A DNA stretch of 30,000 nt, taken from positions 1,833,845 to 1,863,844 of the forward strand of contig BFEA01000259.1 of assembly GCA_003427395.1 (NCBI GenBank). Direction: 5' to 3'. The number at the start of each line of letters is the position of its first letter. Position 1 is the first letter of the stretch. The notes under the pieces were generated by a model. It saw nothing but the letters and a program-made list of their open reading frames with translations. It was not told the DNA's origin and did no database searches. The DNA is from Chara braunii. Its lineage: Eukaryota > Streptophyta > Charophyceae > Charales > Characeae. The translations under genes were made by a program, and so were the position numbers. Shown here in pieces: positions 20,491 through 30,000 of the stretch.

Positions 20491-21858
20491 AGAAAGGGCA
20501 ATGGAAGTACCTCGACCATAATGTCGGATGGGGAAAGGGAAAAAAAAAAAAAAGGTTGAATGAATGAATTTTGACAGAAATCCCCACTTCGAGTTCGACG
20601 ACTGTTCTTTCTGCCCGCGGGTGTTTTTTTTTACTTCAAGAACTCAAAACGTGTCACAACCGCACTTGTTTTTAAAATATATATATATATATATATGAAA
20701 AAAGTTACAGAGAAGTGTGACAGCCATACGAAACTGCCATATGAAATTGGGCGCCTAAAATGGTATTCAATGACTGTCTATTGCCAACGAGTTAAGCTGT
20801 GTGACGACACAAAGAGCTAAAGCAGCAAAATCGATGTATCAAACCTAGCAAACTTTTACTACTTTACGTATGTGTGTGAGTATGCTATGAGGTACCTGAA
20901 CACAAAATGCAGGGGGAGTAGGGTTGGGGCAAGGGCCTGAGGGTTTAACTCTGAAAGTACATTCACTACACGAGAAAAATCTAAAAGTAACCTGCCTAGT
21001 TTGTAAATATGCGTTGCAATGATGTATTGGTAAAATACTACTCTAGGAAATGAAGGAAGGTTAAAAGGCAACTGAGACCCCATTGAGTGGGTTGGGAAGT
21101 ACGAGGTCGCTCAGATTATAGTATTGAGAGAATGGGGTGAACATTGGGTCTTCCTCCTCAATACCTCGGTTTTTGCACTCCCTCTAGATATGCTAGAGTG
21201 GTGGTGGGATATACCTAACCGACTTCAAAGTAACTTGCATTAAAAGAGGCAGTTGGTCAAACTCGAAAACGGTTTACCAAATGTAAAAAAACATATGGAA
21301 TATGAGAGATGTTGTGAACGGTAGGTGGAAGCAGTACCACAACATCGACAACCAGCTGCTCAAACCCATAAATGGTTCCAATAACATAAAAAAAAACAGG
21401 TTAAGATTAATCGCTCATCACTGCCTACTAACAAATAATTGGTTGATTGATCATGTAAACCCGGAACAACAAGGCTGGCCCCCCTGTGGTATAGAAGGTA
21501 TCTCCAATGCTTCCCCCGCATAGACTAGTGAAAACCATTGAATACATCTTCTTGTAATGTCGCTGTTCGGTCCTGACGTGACAGTGGTGGGACATGCCCG
21601 GGATCTCCCAGCCTTGTGACCGACACGTAATCCTGTGATGCTCAAATCTCACACCCTACACTGCATTTGTTTTTTCGGTGTGAGTAAAAATGTGAAAAGA
21701 GGCTCGAAAAAATGGCAATCGGGGTGTGAAAAACGTTTTTCGAAAAATTAAGTGTGGAGTTCCAAGTCGGAACAAGAATGTCATGTTTTGATCTGATTAT
21801 GAAGTGACGAAATTGAACAAGGCAGGAAAGGACACAACAAATTTCGAATGACGATTAC
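20491..21858. other. Unassigned region
   Basis: It contains A-runs, a (TA)n tract at 20,677-20,696 and mixed-composition DNA. Overlapping minus-strand frames near 21,428-21,652 are short and lack recognisable motifs. I can support no gene. Confidence 0.4.
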
Positions 21859-22130
21859 CTAGTCTAAAAAATATATATGAATCTCATCGTGGGCAACACG
21901 ACGTCTTTTTCCTGGCTGAAATGGCACAGGGGTATTCGTCGTATCTCGACTATGGATGAGAGTTCGACGACATATCTCGCAGAGCTTTGAATCAGACTCG
22001 AAGGGGTGGAACCTCGCTGCTCTCTCAGCGAATTTCTTTTCTTCACGTGACATGTTATTGAACCTTTGTGCCTTTAAATGTTCCACAAGACGACAATCAA
22101 AACATAAAATGTGGGGCCAATGGGGAACAA
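21859..22130 (-). CDS. Possible exon or remnant with two CxxC pairs, unknown function
   Basis: An open minus-strand frame ends at a stop at 21,859. With the in-frame codons upstream of its first Met (22,086) it contains CFDC about 50 residues before CEIC, separated by a charged, helix-prone stretch (REEKKFAERAARFHPFE). It ends with a basic cluster (GKRRRVAHDE). Two CxxC pairs could bind one zinc ion, but I do not recognise the family. Splice sites could not be assigned with confidence. It may be a decayed transposase or host exon, or chance. Confidence 0.25.
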
Positions 22131-23169
22131 CAATTGGTTACATAATAAAAATAAACTCGTTAAAGGTGAGAAAAATAGAGTAGGGAGAGAATACATCATC
22201 AACGATAATAATTCCAGAATTAACAAACCCAGAATATTATGTTCTGGATGAAAATTGATAGGGGCGACTAATCTGTGCTATGACCTCATGTGCATCCTAT
22301 TCGCAGATACGTGTCCTTTCCTTTTTCAAGTTATACGGGAAGAGGCAAAAGTGAGGATATTCGTGGAGTCGGGGTCCTTATGATCCAACCGGTCCTGTCA
22401 ATATGACCATTCGTCTGTGATCACTCATGCTTCCACTGTTCATAAAACGATTGGATCAACCCCATAAATTCGAGAACCGCCCACGTGAAGGAAATCAATA
22501 TGATGCGACTTTGAAGCCCGATGTTCCTTTGAGAGGAAAATATTAGCTAGGAAGCTTATGGACGAGTTCAGGAAAAATTTTCCTTGGAAGCAATCGCTCG
22601 TCCTCCAAAAACGAGGGAAAGACAAATAATAATAAAAAAAAAATATGCATCCGGAGGATTGACAACTAGTGCCAATCACGCAAGCAAAAACTCATGGGCA
22701 GAGAAAAGGACAAACAACAAATTCATCCATTCATTCACCAACAATCTAAAGTAATTAGTGTTTCGAGGGACGCTCATCAATCATCAACAACTTGAAAAGA
22801 AAAGTGCACCGAAGAGAAGGAAAACTCATGCATACATTCCATTGGGCCTATGCATCCAAAAGCATGTTATTAGACGGATAGCAGACCGAGAAATCAGGCT
22901 CGGATCCATCCCAAGTTCTTCGAGGACAACTTACACTCACCAATTATCATCATTATGCAGGTAGAGCATGATAACCGACAAGAAGAATGTCGTCGTCGAC
23001 CGTACAAAAATGGGAAGGAAGAGGAAGAGGGAGAGGGAGACCTAGCGCTTAAGAACGACACACAACATTCTTCGTGTAAACGGGGGCATGCACGCATAAA
23101 ACAAACCACTATATTCATCTAGAACACAAAAAAAAATCATAAAAAATTATGAGACTTCAATGCAGGCAG
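22131..23169. other. Unassigned region before repeat B
   Basis: No gene is recognised. Short A-runs and a purine-rich GGAAGAGG tract near 23,012-23,040 are present. Frames below 80 codons on both strands show no motif. Confidence 0.4.
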
Positions 23170-23655
23170 ATTCACATGCATCCCCGCTGTCGAGCGCATG
23201 GGTCCGGCACCGCACAAGGCAGCGCAGGACCCTCCCGGCCGCGTCACGCAAGAGTTGGTTTTAATCCTTCGTCGCGAATATACATGGAGCTTCCGCAAAC
23301 CGCTCCGGCCGAGTGCGCCAACCATACCTCTCGCGAGCCCCTACGACATGATAGAGCCCATGCGAGGCACAACTTACCTCCACCTTACGTGAGCTATTAC
23401 CTCCCTTCGGTGGGCGTATCCCCGCCGAGCTACCAGTCTACAGTACGAAAGGTGATCAGCTGCAATCGCAGAGGTGGACCAGCCGAGGGCGTTCCTCGTT
23501 CGCTGTAGCATAGGGGGCACGCGCGGTATTACGCCTCTATCGAACCCGCATGCAAACCGGCATCTTTGAGGGCTGAGGTCCTAAGCGCGACTCATCGTCG
23601 GTCGACTAGGACGCATCCCACACGCCACGCGCACACCACTATAAAGAACATAAAA

Positions 23656-23746
<91 letters not shown>
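23656..23746. repeat. (CA)n(TA)n microsatellite
   Basis: About 20 bp of CA followed by about 70 bp of TA. It lies inside repeat B where repeat A has ordinary sequence (around 13,575-13,605), so it arose or expanded after the copies separated. Confidence 0.97.
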
Positions 23747-25149
23747 AAACGACACTTAACAAACAACGCGACAACACTCCTAGTCCCTTGGTAGTTATCC
23801 CATAACTCTCCGATGCGGAAATCGGATAGGCGCCGCGCGAGAGACTTAGTATAAAACCGCGGGAATGTTGGCCTAACTCATATCGACTCGCAATGCAAGC
23901 GTACGCAAGTGGTCGCAATTATGGTGGCGTACTATGTAGTACCCATACTCATGCGGTCCTCGTTAATCTCGAGGGTCGCATTCGACACTCAAGTGTCGGC
24001 TGACACGCTCCTTAAGGGACTGATCTCTCGACCCTGGACAACCACCAAGTGCGGTTGAGAACCACACCCTCTTCTGCACCCTGCGGAGAGTGGGTGGTAC
24101 ACAGGTTCATACCATACCTGTGGTGACAATGGTGTCTTATCGCCCTGAAGACCAGCTCCACCATCTAGGGCCTTGAGAGAAATCAAGGGGTTTGACTTTG
24201 ACGGCTGCCACGGACTACAACGTCCAACCATAGAAACTCTAAAAAGCAAAGGATAAAAGGGAATCTCCATTTTCTCTCAAACGCACGATATGTTTAACCC
24301 TTACTCGTGTTCCCAGTAGGCCGCGTGAAACACTCAAGACGTATATATATCACATAAATATAGAGGGTTATTAATATAGGACGATCATTTCTCACAGTCA
24401 CAGTGAGACTCCTCTCAGCCATATATATATATATCGTCACAAATAGAACAGTCCGGTAAACCGTAGGCAGAGAGAGAGAAAAGGACAACAAACGAGGGGC
24501 TGTGACAAACTGTTTTGTCGGAGTTTCACCGACTCATATATATGTATGTGAGCGCAGACAGTGAAATCCAAAGTTCAAATCACCAAACATACCTGGAATC
24601 ACATCAAAGATTCAACCAAAAAGTTTATGCACTACACGGGGTCATCTTCAACCATTCTCTGTGCTCACACCCCTTGCTTTAACCATACAAATCTCAACTT
24701 GAGCGCACCCTTCCAGCAAATGAAATACTCAATATCTTTGTTAAATGACCATTCAATAAAGTTCGGGTAAAAACACAATGAAACAAATCAAACCAAAGGG
24801 CTAAAGCCTTTAGGTTGAGTGGCAAAAGTGGATTGGAGTTGAATCGTAAACCGACGAATCAACAACCGACCTGTTATCAATGATAACAGAAGGTGATCCT
24901 CGTAGGAACAATGCTGAGTCTAACCCAAATCCTGAATCAATCGATCAAGAAGACTGTAACACAAGACAGGTCAATCCCCAAGCTAAACCTATAAGTTCAT
25001 GGAAAATAATCCACATATCACGATCTCACTCGAATTCTTCTTAATTAACTAAGCCTGAATCCACCTCTAAGCAAATGCCCAAAGAAAGGTAGACCGTGGC
25101 AGAATCTCTTCTATATAGAGTGGATTGCCAAAATCGTCTCCTGTCAAAA

Positions 25150-25320
25150 AATATTCTATCTCCTCTTAACGAAGAAAATTTCGGTAGCGCTTCCCATAGG
25201 AAAGGTGCCTTTCCAAAATTTATATCAGCCAGAATATAAAAACATAAATAATCTTAAACTTTCCAAAGTCAAAATTTGTCTAACTCCCTGATTTAGCAAA
25301 AATTTTGGCAGCACTCACTT
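25150..25320 (-). repeat. Reduced array of the 120-bp tandem unit (repeat B copy)
   Basis: About two diverged units with AAATTTCGGTAGCGCTTCCC near 25,176 and AAATTTTGGCAGCACTCACT near 25,300 correspond to the 11,790-12,330 array of repeat A. Confidence 0.65.
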
Positions 25321-25442
25321 AGTCACATGCAGGCCAAACCACAAAGGTAAGTACTCTCACCATCCCAAGGTCAACCTTGTCAAACAATAGTTCGTAATCT
25401 TTCAATGATTTATACCCCTTATACCCTGCTTACATAAGGCGT

Positions 25443-26175
25443 AAAACTAGGTCACCCAAACTTATGGGAACCTGCCTAACTCAGCCAGAATATACACAAA
25501 CACAGGGCACAACAACTTTTCTTTTCTTTGGGCATATGACTAGGCCACCCTAGTCGCCATGAACTTGTTTAAATATCCCAACTTTATATACTTGTTTGCA
25601 CTTAGTCTTTTGAGGTAGCATATAATTGAACCGGTCATCTTCAGCTCAAGATTCATTCTGCCCCTTCGTACCCCAATTTTATTCTTAATTAGTACTCTCT
25701 TCAGTTGGTGATAAGCTATAGTCAGACCACCCAAACTTATGGAACCCTGTCTGACTAACCTGTTCATTAATATAATAGTAGTAAAGTATAGCCAAGTTAT
25801 AACCTTCTGGTTCCAGCATGTGCGAGGCGTTGGACCAAGACCACCCAAACTTATGGAACATGTCTTGGTCCTCAACTTGATTCATTTCTCTCAAAACCAA
25901 AGCAGGAAGAGGCTGAGCCACCCAAACTTATGGAACATGCCCATACCTCCTCGTTCAGATGCTAACTTGAAAGAAACTGACAAAAGCCAAAGTAAACAAG
26001 GCGACCAAACCACCCAAACTTATGGAATATGCTTGGTCCCTGAAAAGTCAATCACATTCATCCCTCACAAGTCAGAGCAACCAGACCACCCAAACGTATG
26101 AAACATGGCTGGTTCTCCAGGCAATCCAGAAATAAACATAGCACTGGACCTTCCCAAACTTATGGAACTGGCCCT
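25443..26175. repeat. Array of hairpins with conserved loop, set B
   Basis: The core CACCCAAACTTATGGAAC, with variants, occurs with CCC at 25455, 25730, 25844, 25921, 26013, 26089 and 26153. A loop-deleted unit lies at 25,538-25,555. Arms are complementary. GGACCAAGAC (25832-25841) against GTCTTGGTCC (25862-25871) is perfect over 10 bp. TAGTCAGAC (25719-25727) against GTCTGACTA (25749-25757) is perfect over 9 bp. ACCAA/TTGGT and AACCAG/CTGGTT occur in the 26,013 and 26,089 units. The reverse complement of the loop is related to the set A loop, sharing CAT, GTT and TAAG, but each array has its own consensus. Confidence 0.85.
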
Positions 26176-26480
26176 GCCTTTAGTTGACCTGGTCAAACTT
26201 CATGCAATACTGCCTTTCTCCCATCCTTCCCCAGATGCAATCCCATAATCTGCTTTTAGTCAAACAACAAAACTGAAACTGACATTGCATATACGTTCCT
26301 TTACTTAGTATGGTTATGTCCTGAAAGTCAAACTGAAAGTCAAGTAGGGACGCACACAATATACTCAGTCGGCCATAGTAAGAATTACAGTTTAGGGGTT
26401 ATAACTGTGTTTATAGAAGGAAGGGGAAATCTTTACCTCTCTGTTCTCTGCCTCCATAACTCCTCCTGAGTTTCGGCAAA

Positions 26481-26552
26481 GCTCCCGCAATCGGTGGGTT
26501 CAATTCCCACAGAGTCTTGCTACGGTCTTACTGGTTGCAATCCCGCCTGCCG
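26481..26552 (+). other. Conserved 72-nt block (repeat B copy)
   Basis: This is the counterpart of 10,362-10,433, without indels. GTGGG, TTCAATT and CCCAC (26,494-26,510) form a canonical-looking tRNA T arm that fits the pol III B box well (GGTTCAATTCC). No complete cloverleaf could be folded by eye, so it is tRNA-like rather than a tRNA. Confidence 0.6.
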
Positions 26553-27654
26553 CCTTCCTCTCAGAACAAGACTAGACTTAAATTAAGAAAGATAGAATAA
26601 GAGGTTTTAGATGCTCGAGATACAGGAGGGGACAAACTCAACTCGCAGAAGAGGGCCTTGATGCCTTGATGTGCCTGAGGACCCCGCAATGATGGCCAAA
26701 ATGCACAACTGCTAGTCAAAATGAAATCAAACTGCTGACCTCTGACCACCTGGCGAACCTTCAAATCGCAGCAATATCCCCCTTCTTCCACGAACTCAGC
26801 CCCTTCACTGCTCATGGCACGAAATTCACTGGTCACAATTCGAGACACAGGCTGAGGGTCAAGAGCACAATCCTTTCTCTCTCCGTAGCGCGGCAGTAGT
26901 GCGGTCCAACTGGCCATGCAGTGAGCGGGGTGTACTTAGATACTGACTAAGCAGTCCCTGCCAAACCCCGACAAGAACCTGCCCCACGGCTGGACCTACG
27001 CTGCTTTTATTGGTACAGTGGGCAGTGCTCTGGTCCGCCAGGTAAGTCTGCAGCCTCCATCACTTATTACTTCATTGGTAGGTTGAGCGGTACGTCGGCC
27101 AGTAGGTAAGTCTGCCCCTCACCGCTGGCCTTGCTACTGGTCCGTCCGACAGCGAATGGTGCTGCTGGCCAAAGGCTTGCAGTCTCGCAACTTGCTTCTT
27201 GTCACCCCGTACAACAAAATGGGCAGCGTTAGGTAAGTAGTCCCGCCTGTGGCTTCCTTCGCTCCTCTCGCAATCCGCCTTCCTGGTCTTCCCTTCCTCG
27301 AATCCCCCAACTTTCTCCCTCTCGTATTCGGTGTCTTCATACCCACGCTCCCAACAGTAGCTCTCAACCGTTCCAGCCTTCCCTAAGCAAACTTCTGGCG
27401 GAACCAGGTATCCAACGGCTCGACTAGTTTTTTGCCCCGCTTGGCGCAGTTCACCACCTGTCGGGTTCCCTTAAGTGCGTTCTCGTTCATCCCCTCTCAC
27501 AGCGGCTCATGAGCGGTGGGCGATACACTCAATCCCTCGTTCTGAGTCAGGTAAGTATCAATCCCGCAGCTTACCTCATGCTGCTCCTACCCACAAAGTG
27601 ACCAGAATCTAACGAACCTACCGCTACTAGATCACGGGAATATACACTACTAGA

Positions 27655-27655
27655 T

Positions 27656-27730
<75 letters not shown>
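27655..27730. repeat. (TG)n(AG)n microsatellite
   Basis: About 40 bp of TG followed by about 34 bp of AG, at the edge of the pyrimidine-rich part of repeat B. It is absent at the corresponding place in repeat A. Confidence 0.97.
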
Positions 27731-27734
<4 letters not shown>

Positions 27735-27749
27735 CCATCGATAGGATGA

Positions 27750-28400
27750 GCAAAATCGGAATGAACCTTCTGCTAAATATGACCGAGTTCACTCCCCTCC
27801 TTCGCGCAGCTCCTCTCCTTACTAACTCCTTCTACCCTATTTCTCATGCTAATCCGGCTTCAGATCCGGGCTCGCCCGCCCTCAGAACCCCCGGATCGAC
27901 TCCTTCCTCTCCCAATTCCGTTCACTATTGACTACGCTATGCCTTCATCCCTCTTTTTCTTCCCGTTCGCTCCATAGCTTTGCGGAATACTTTCTCCATC
28001 TAACTCCTAATTTACTAACATTTCCGCTAATCTAACACGTTCAATGGATTCACCTAATGTCATAACCCCAAAATCGGTCTTTACTTCGCCCGATTCCATT
28101 GAGGAACAGGCCAATTGTGTCTTCCCCACTCCGCCATAGTCACTTCTCTCGATACCTCCGCGCACTGACTTTCTCTCTAACCTCTCGTTCTACTAACGCT
28201 ACATCTAACTTCACCATTGCGCTCGCACCATGCCAAAACCCTATGTGCTACTTTAGTTCACTCGATTCCGACAAGGATCGAGTGAGTTAAGCCCTTTCCA
28301 TCCCGCCATACTCGTCTCTTTCTCCTCTTCGCTGTCGAGTGCACCCGGCGCGATTCATCGCCTAGGTTCATTCTCCCTCCTCTTCGTAGCTTCCCTTATC
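27750..28400 (+). repeat. Pyrimidine-rich degenerate tandem region (repeat B)
   Basis: A C/T-rich tract with recurring CGATTCC, TTCCC and CTAAC motifs in loose units. It corresponds to the minus strand of 8,200-8,900. Short plus-strand frames here lack preserved coding signal relative to repeat A. Confidence 0.5.
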
Positions 28401-29084
28401 TCCGGTCCGCTCCGACGTCACGCCCATTTCGCCTACGTTATACAGTGCGCTAGCCCATACACTGCCAGACGTTCCTACCGCTACAGACTGTGAAACGGTG
28501 GTCATGGAAGCCGCTACAGAGTGTGCGACAACTCACTTGCCGAATCAACCAGCCTCGAACGCGGATGCGGCTCATACCCGGCCGCCTCTGGCGATTCTGA
28601 CGCCGCGACGGGTAGGAGGGCGCGGGGCCTGCTGCGAAGCCTGGAGCGTGAGCCTAGGTGAAGCGGGTCCCGGTGCAGATCTTGGTGGTAGTAGCAAATA
28701 TTCAAATGAGAACTTTAGAGACCGAAGTGGGGGGGGACTCCCACGTGACCAAACCCCAGAATTGATCGGCCCCCTCCCTGATACCCCTCTGGTCGCGCCC
28801 CGCTTAGGCATAGTTCACCGTTTTTCAGGCCCCGTCGGGTACGCCCACACTCAAACCTTACACGACAGCCTGCAGGGGGTGGACTGTGCCTCCCGCAGAA
28901 GGCTCACGCCACTCCGGTTTGTTCCGCCCCGTCGGTTAATCACCCACCGGCCCGTATGTGCGCTGAACTCCTTGGCCCATGTTTCAAGACCGGCGGACCA
29001 GGGGAAGTTCCGCCAGTATCCCAAATGAGCAGGAACCTGATCTCGGCTCCGTTTTCTCAGCAGTTGAACAGTATACCAATTGAA

Positions 29085-29115
29085 CCAGACCCGTCGGTCT
29101 AACCGCGGGTCTTGG
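29085..29115. repeat. Compact hairpin at the outer end of repeat B
   Basis: CCAGACCCG (29085-29093) pairs with CGGGTCTTGG (29106-29115) with one bulge, and the inner CGGT pairs with ACCG around a CTA loop. It lies at the border where A/B homology fades. Confidence 0.6.
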
Positions 29116-29815
29116 AACCAGCCAATTAAACTTAGAAAAATTAAAAATAAAACGAAACAAAACAAAAGGTGAGTGAAGCCGGGGCCATTGCGTCGCCAAC
29201 CCTCGACGCCATACACCCTTAGACCTCAAAAGGCCGCACCTCGTTGTCGACACCCCACGACCGCCAAACTCTTGTACCTACCGCGAGGAGACCTGATGCG
29301 CGTTCTATTTCCTGCACACTCCGCTTACCGCACAAAGTCTCGCTGTTGTCGAAGTCAATTTCCACGCAAGCCCACATACCGTGGTCAAACGTACCAACCA
29401 GAGGACAAAACCTCTTAATCCTATTTTAATCAAGAATAAATAAATGATAATAATAAAACAAGGCGACAAACATCCTCGCCGATTTTACAATCATTAACAG
29501 GGAAAGGAAATCACGCGCGCCTTAAATCCGCGCGCCCACGCACTCCCTGCTTCTAGACATTCCAGTCAAACTTTTAGTCAAAATACTGCCGTGACTCGCA
29601 CGGTCTATTCAAAAATATCCGACTCGAACTTATTTTTCTGTCACTTGCAAAAACCAGGGCGGATACCCGTGTAAGGACATTCGCACCGATAATGCTTCTC
29701 AAAGGTACACACCCATTGCAACTCTCATTAAAAGCGAGAAGGTATAGATACCGAACATACGTACTTTCCTTATTCACCCATACACCATGCATCCAGAGAC
29801 CATCCGCACATATGA
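29116..29815. other. Unassigned region outside repeat B
   Basis: No gene is recognised. The region contains A/T-rich stretches near 29,127-29,166 and 29,420-29,460, a donor-like AGGTGAGT at 29,167-29,174 and otherwise mixed sequence. Confidence 0.4.
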
Positions 29816-29820
29816 TTTCA

Positions 29821-30000
<180 letters not shown>

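Larger units (their letters stand above)
23170..29095 (-). mobile_element. Repeat B: diverged inverted copy of repeat A
   Basis: The reverse complement aligns with 7,150-14,050 in the same order: LTR-like right end (TGTCGAGC near 23,189, complement of GCTCGACA), the 23,390-23,560 blocks, 24,551-24,680, reduced 120-bp units, the hairpin array (25,443-26,175), the 72-nt block (26,481-26,552), the pyrimidine-rich region (27,750-28,400) and the tRNA-like left end (about 29,041-29,092). Just outside the LTR end, CGGGGAT (ATCCCCG on the plus strand) is retained from the primer-binding site, with about 13 bp lost. No gag follows on the minus strand, so B is a solo or truncated copy. It has gained CA/TA and TG/AG microsatellites absent from A. 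Confidence 0.7.

Noticed and set aside
28498-29028. 176-codon plus-strand frame in repeat B
   Set aside because: It is GC-rich with no recognised motif, and the homologous stretch of repeat A (about 7,250-7,960) does not preserve the frame.

Overview
This window looks like repeat-dominated nuclear DNA of a plant-lineage eukaryote. It has no bacterial-style operons and no intact host gene that I can recognise. The recognisable coding sequence is decayed LTR retrotransposon: a chromodomain-bearing Ty3/gypsy pol and a separate zinc-knuckle gag. A primer-binding site complementary to plant-type tRNA-Asp supports a land plant or streptophyte alga. The gag reminds me of proteins abundant in the charophyte alga Chara, but this is memory-based inference and I cannot check it.

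Layout. 1-1,000: unassigned DNA with a perfect 16-bp inverted repeat, a short degenerate repeat and a G-run. 1,003-3,759: pol pseudogene (RT, RNase H, integrase, chromodomain) in one reading frame, interrupted only by stop codons. 3,880-5,110: its 3' noncoding/LTR-like sequence, mirrored tail-to-tail by an inverted copy at about 5,425-6,745. About 7,150-14,039: repeat A, a 6.9-kb noncoding sequence ending at a tRNA-Asp primer-binding site, followed by a leader (14,061-14,444) and a gag pseudogene (14,445-16,510). 16,510-23,165: mostly AT-rich unassigned DNA with small repeats. About 23,170-29,095: repeat B, a diverged copy of A in inverted orientation. 29,116-30,000: unassigned DNA, a long CA/GA microsatellite and a Nextera (Tn5) adapter junction that is a sequencing or assembly artefact.

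The most striking structure is in repeats A and B. Each carries an array of about eight or nine short hairpins in which the loop is conserved and the stem changes from unit to unit while the two arms stay complementary. Within A the loops share one sequence, and within B they share a different but related one. A and B also share a compact 72-nt block, a tandem repeat of about 120 bp with different copy number, and repeated perfect splice-donor-like octamers on the same relative strand. Together with the primer-binding site these suggest a very long LTR, or a large noncoding retrotransposon derivative, whose RNA is structured and perhaps spliced.

Confidence is high for pol, gag, the adapter, the microsatellites and the A/B homology. 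It is moderate for the LTR interpretation and low for organism identity. All alignments were done by eye.
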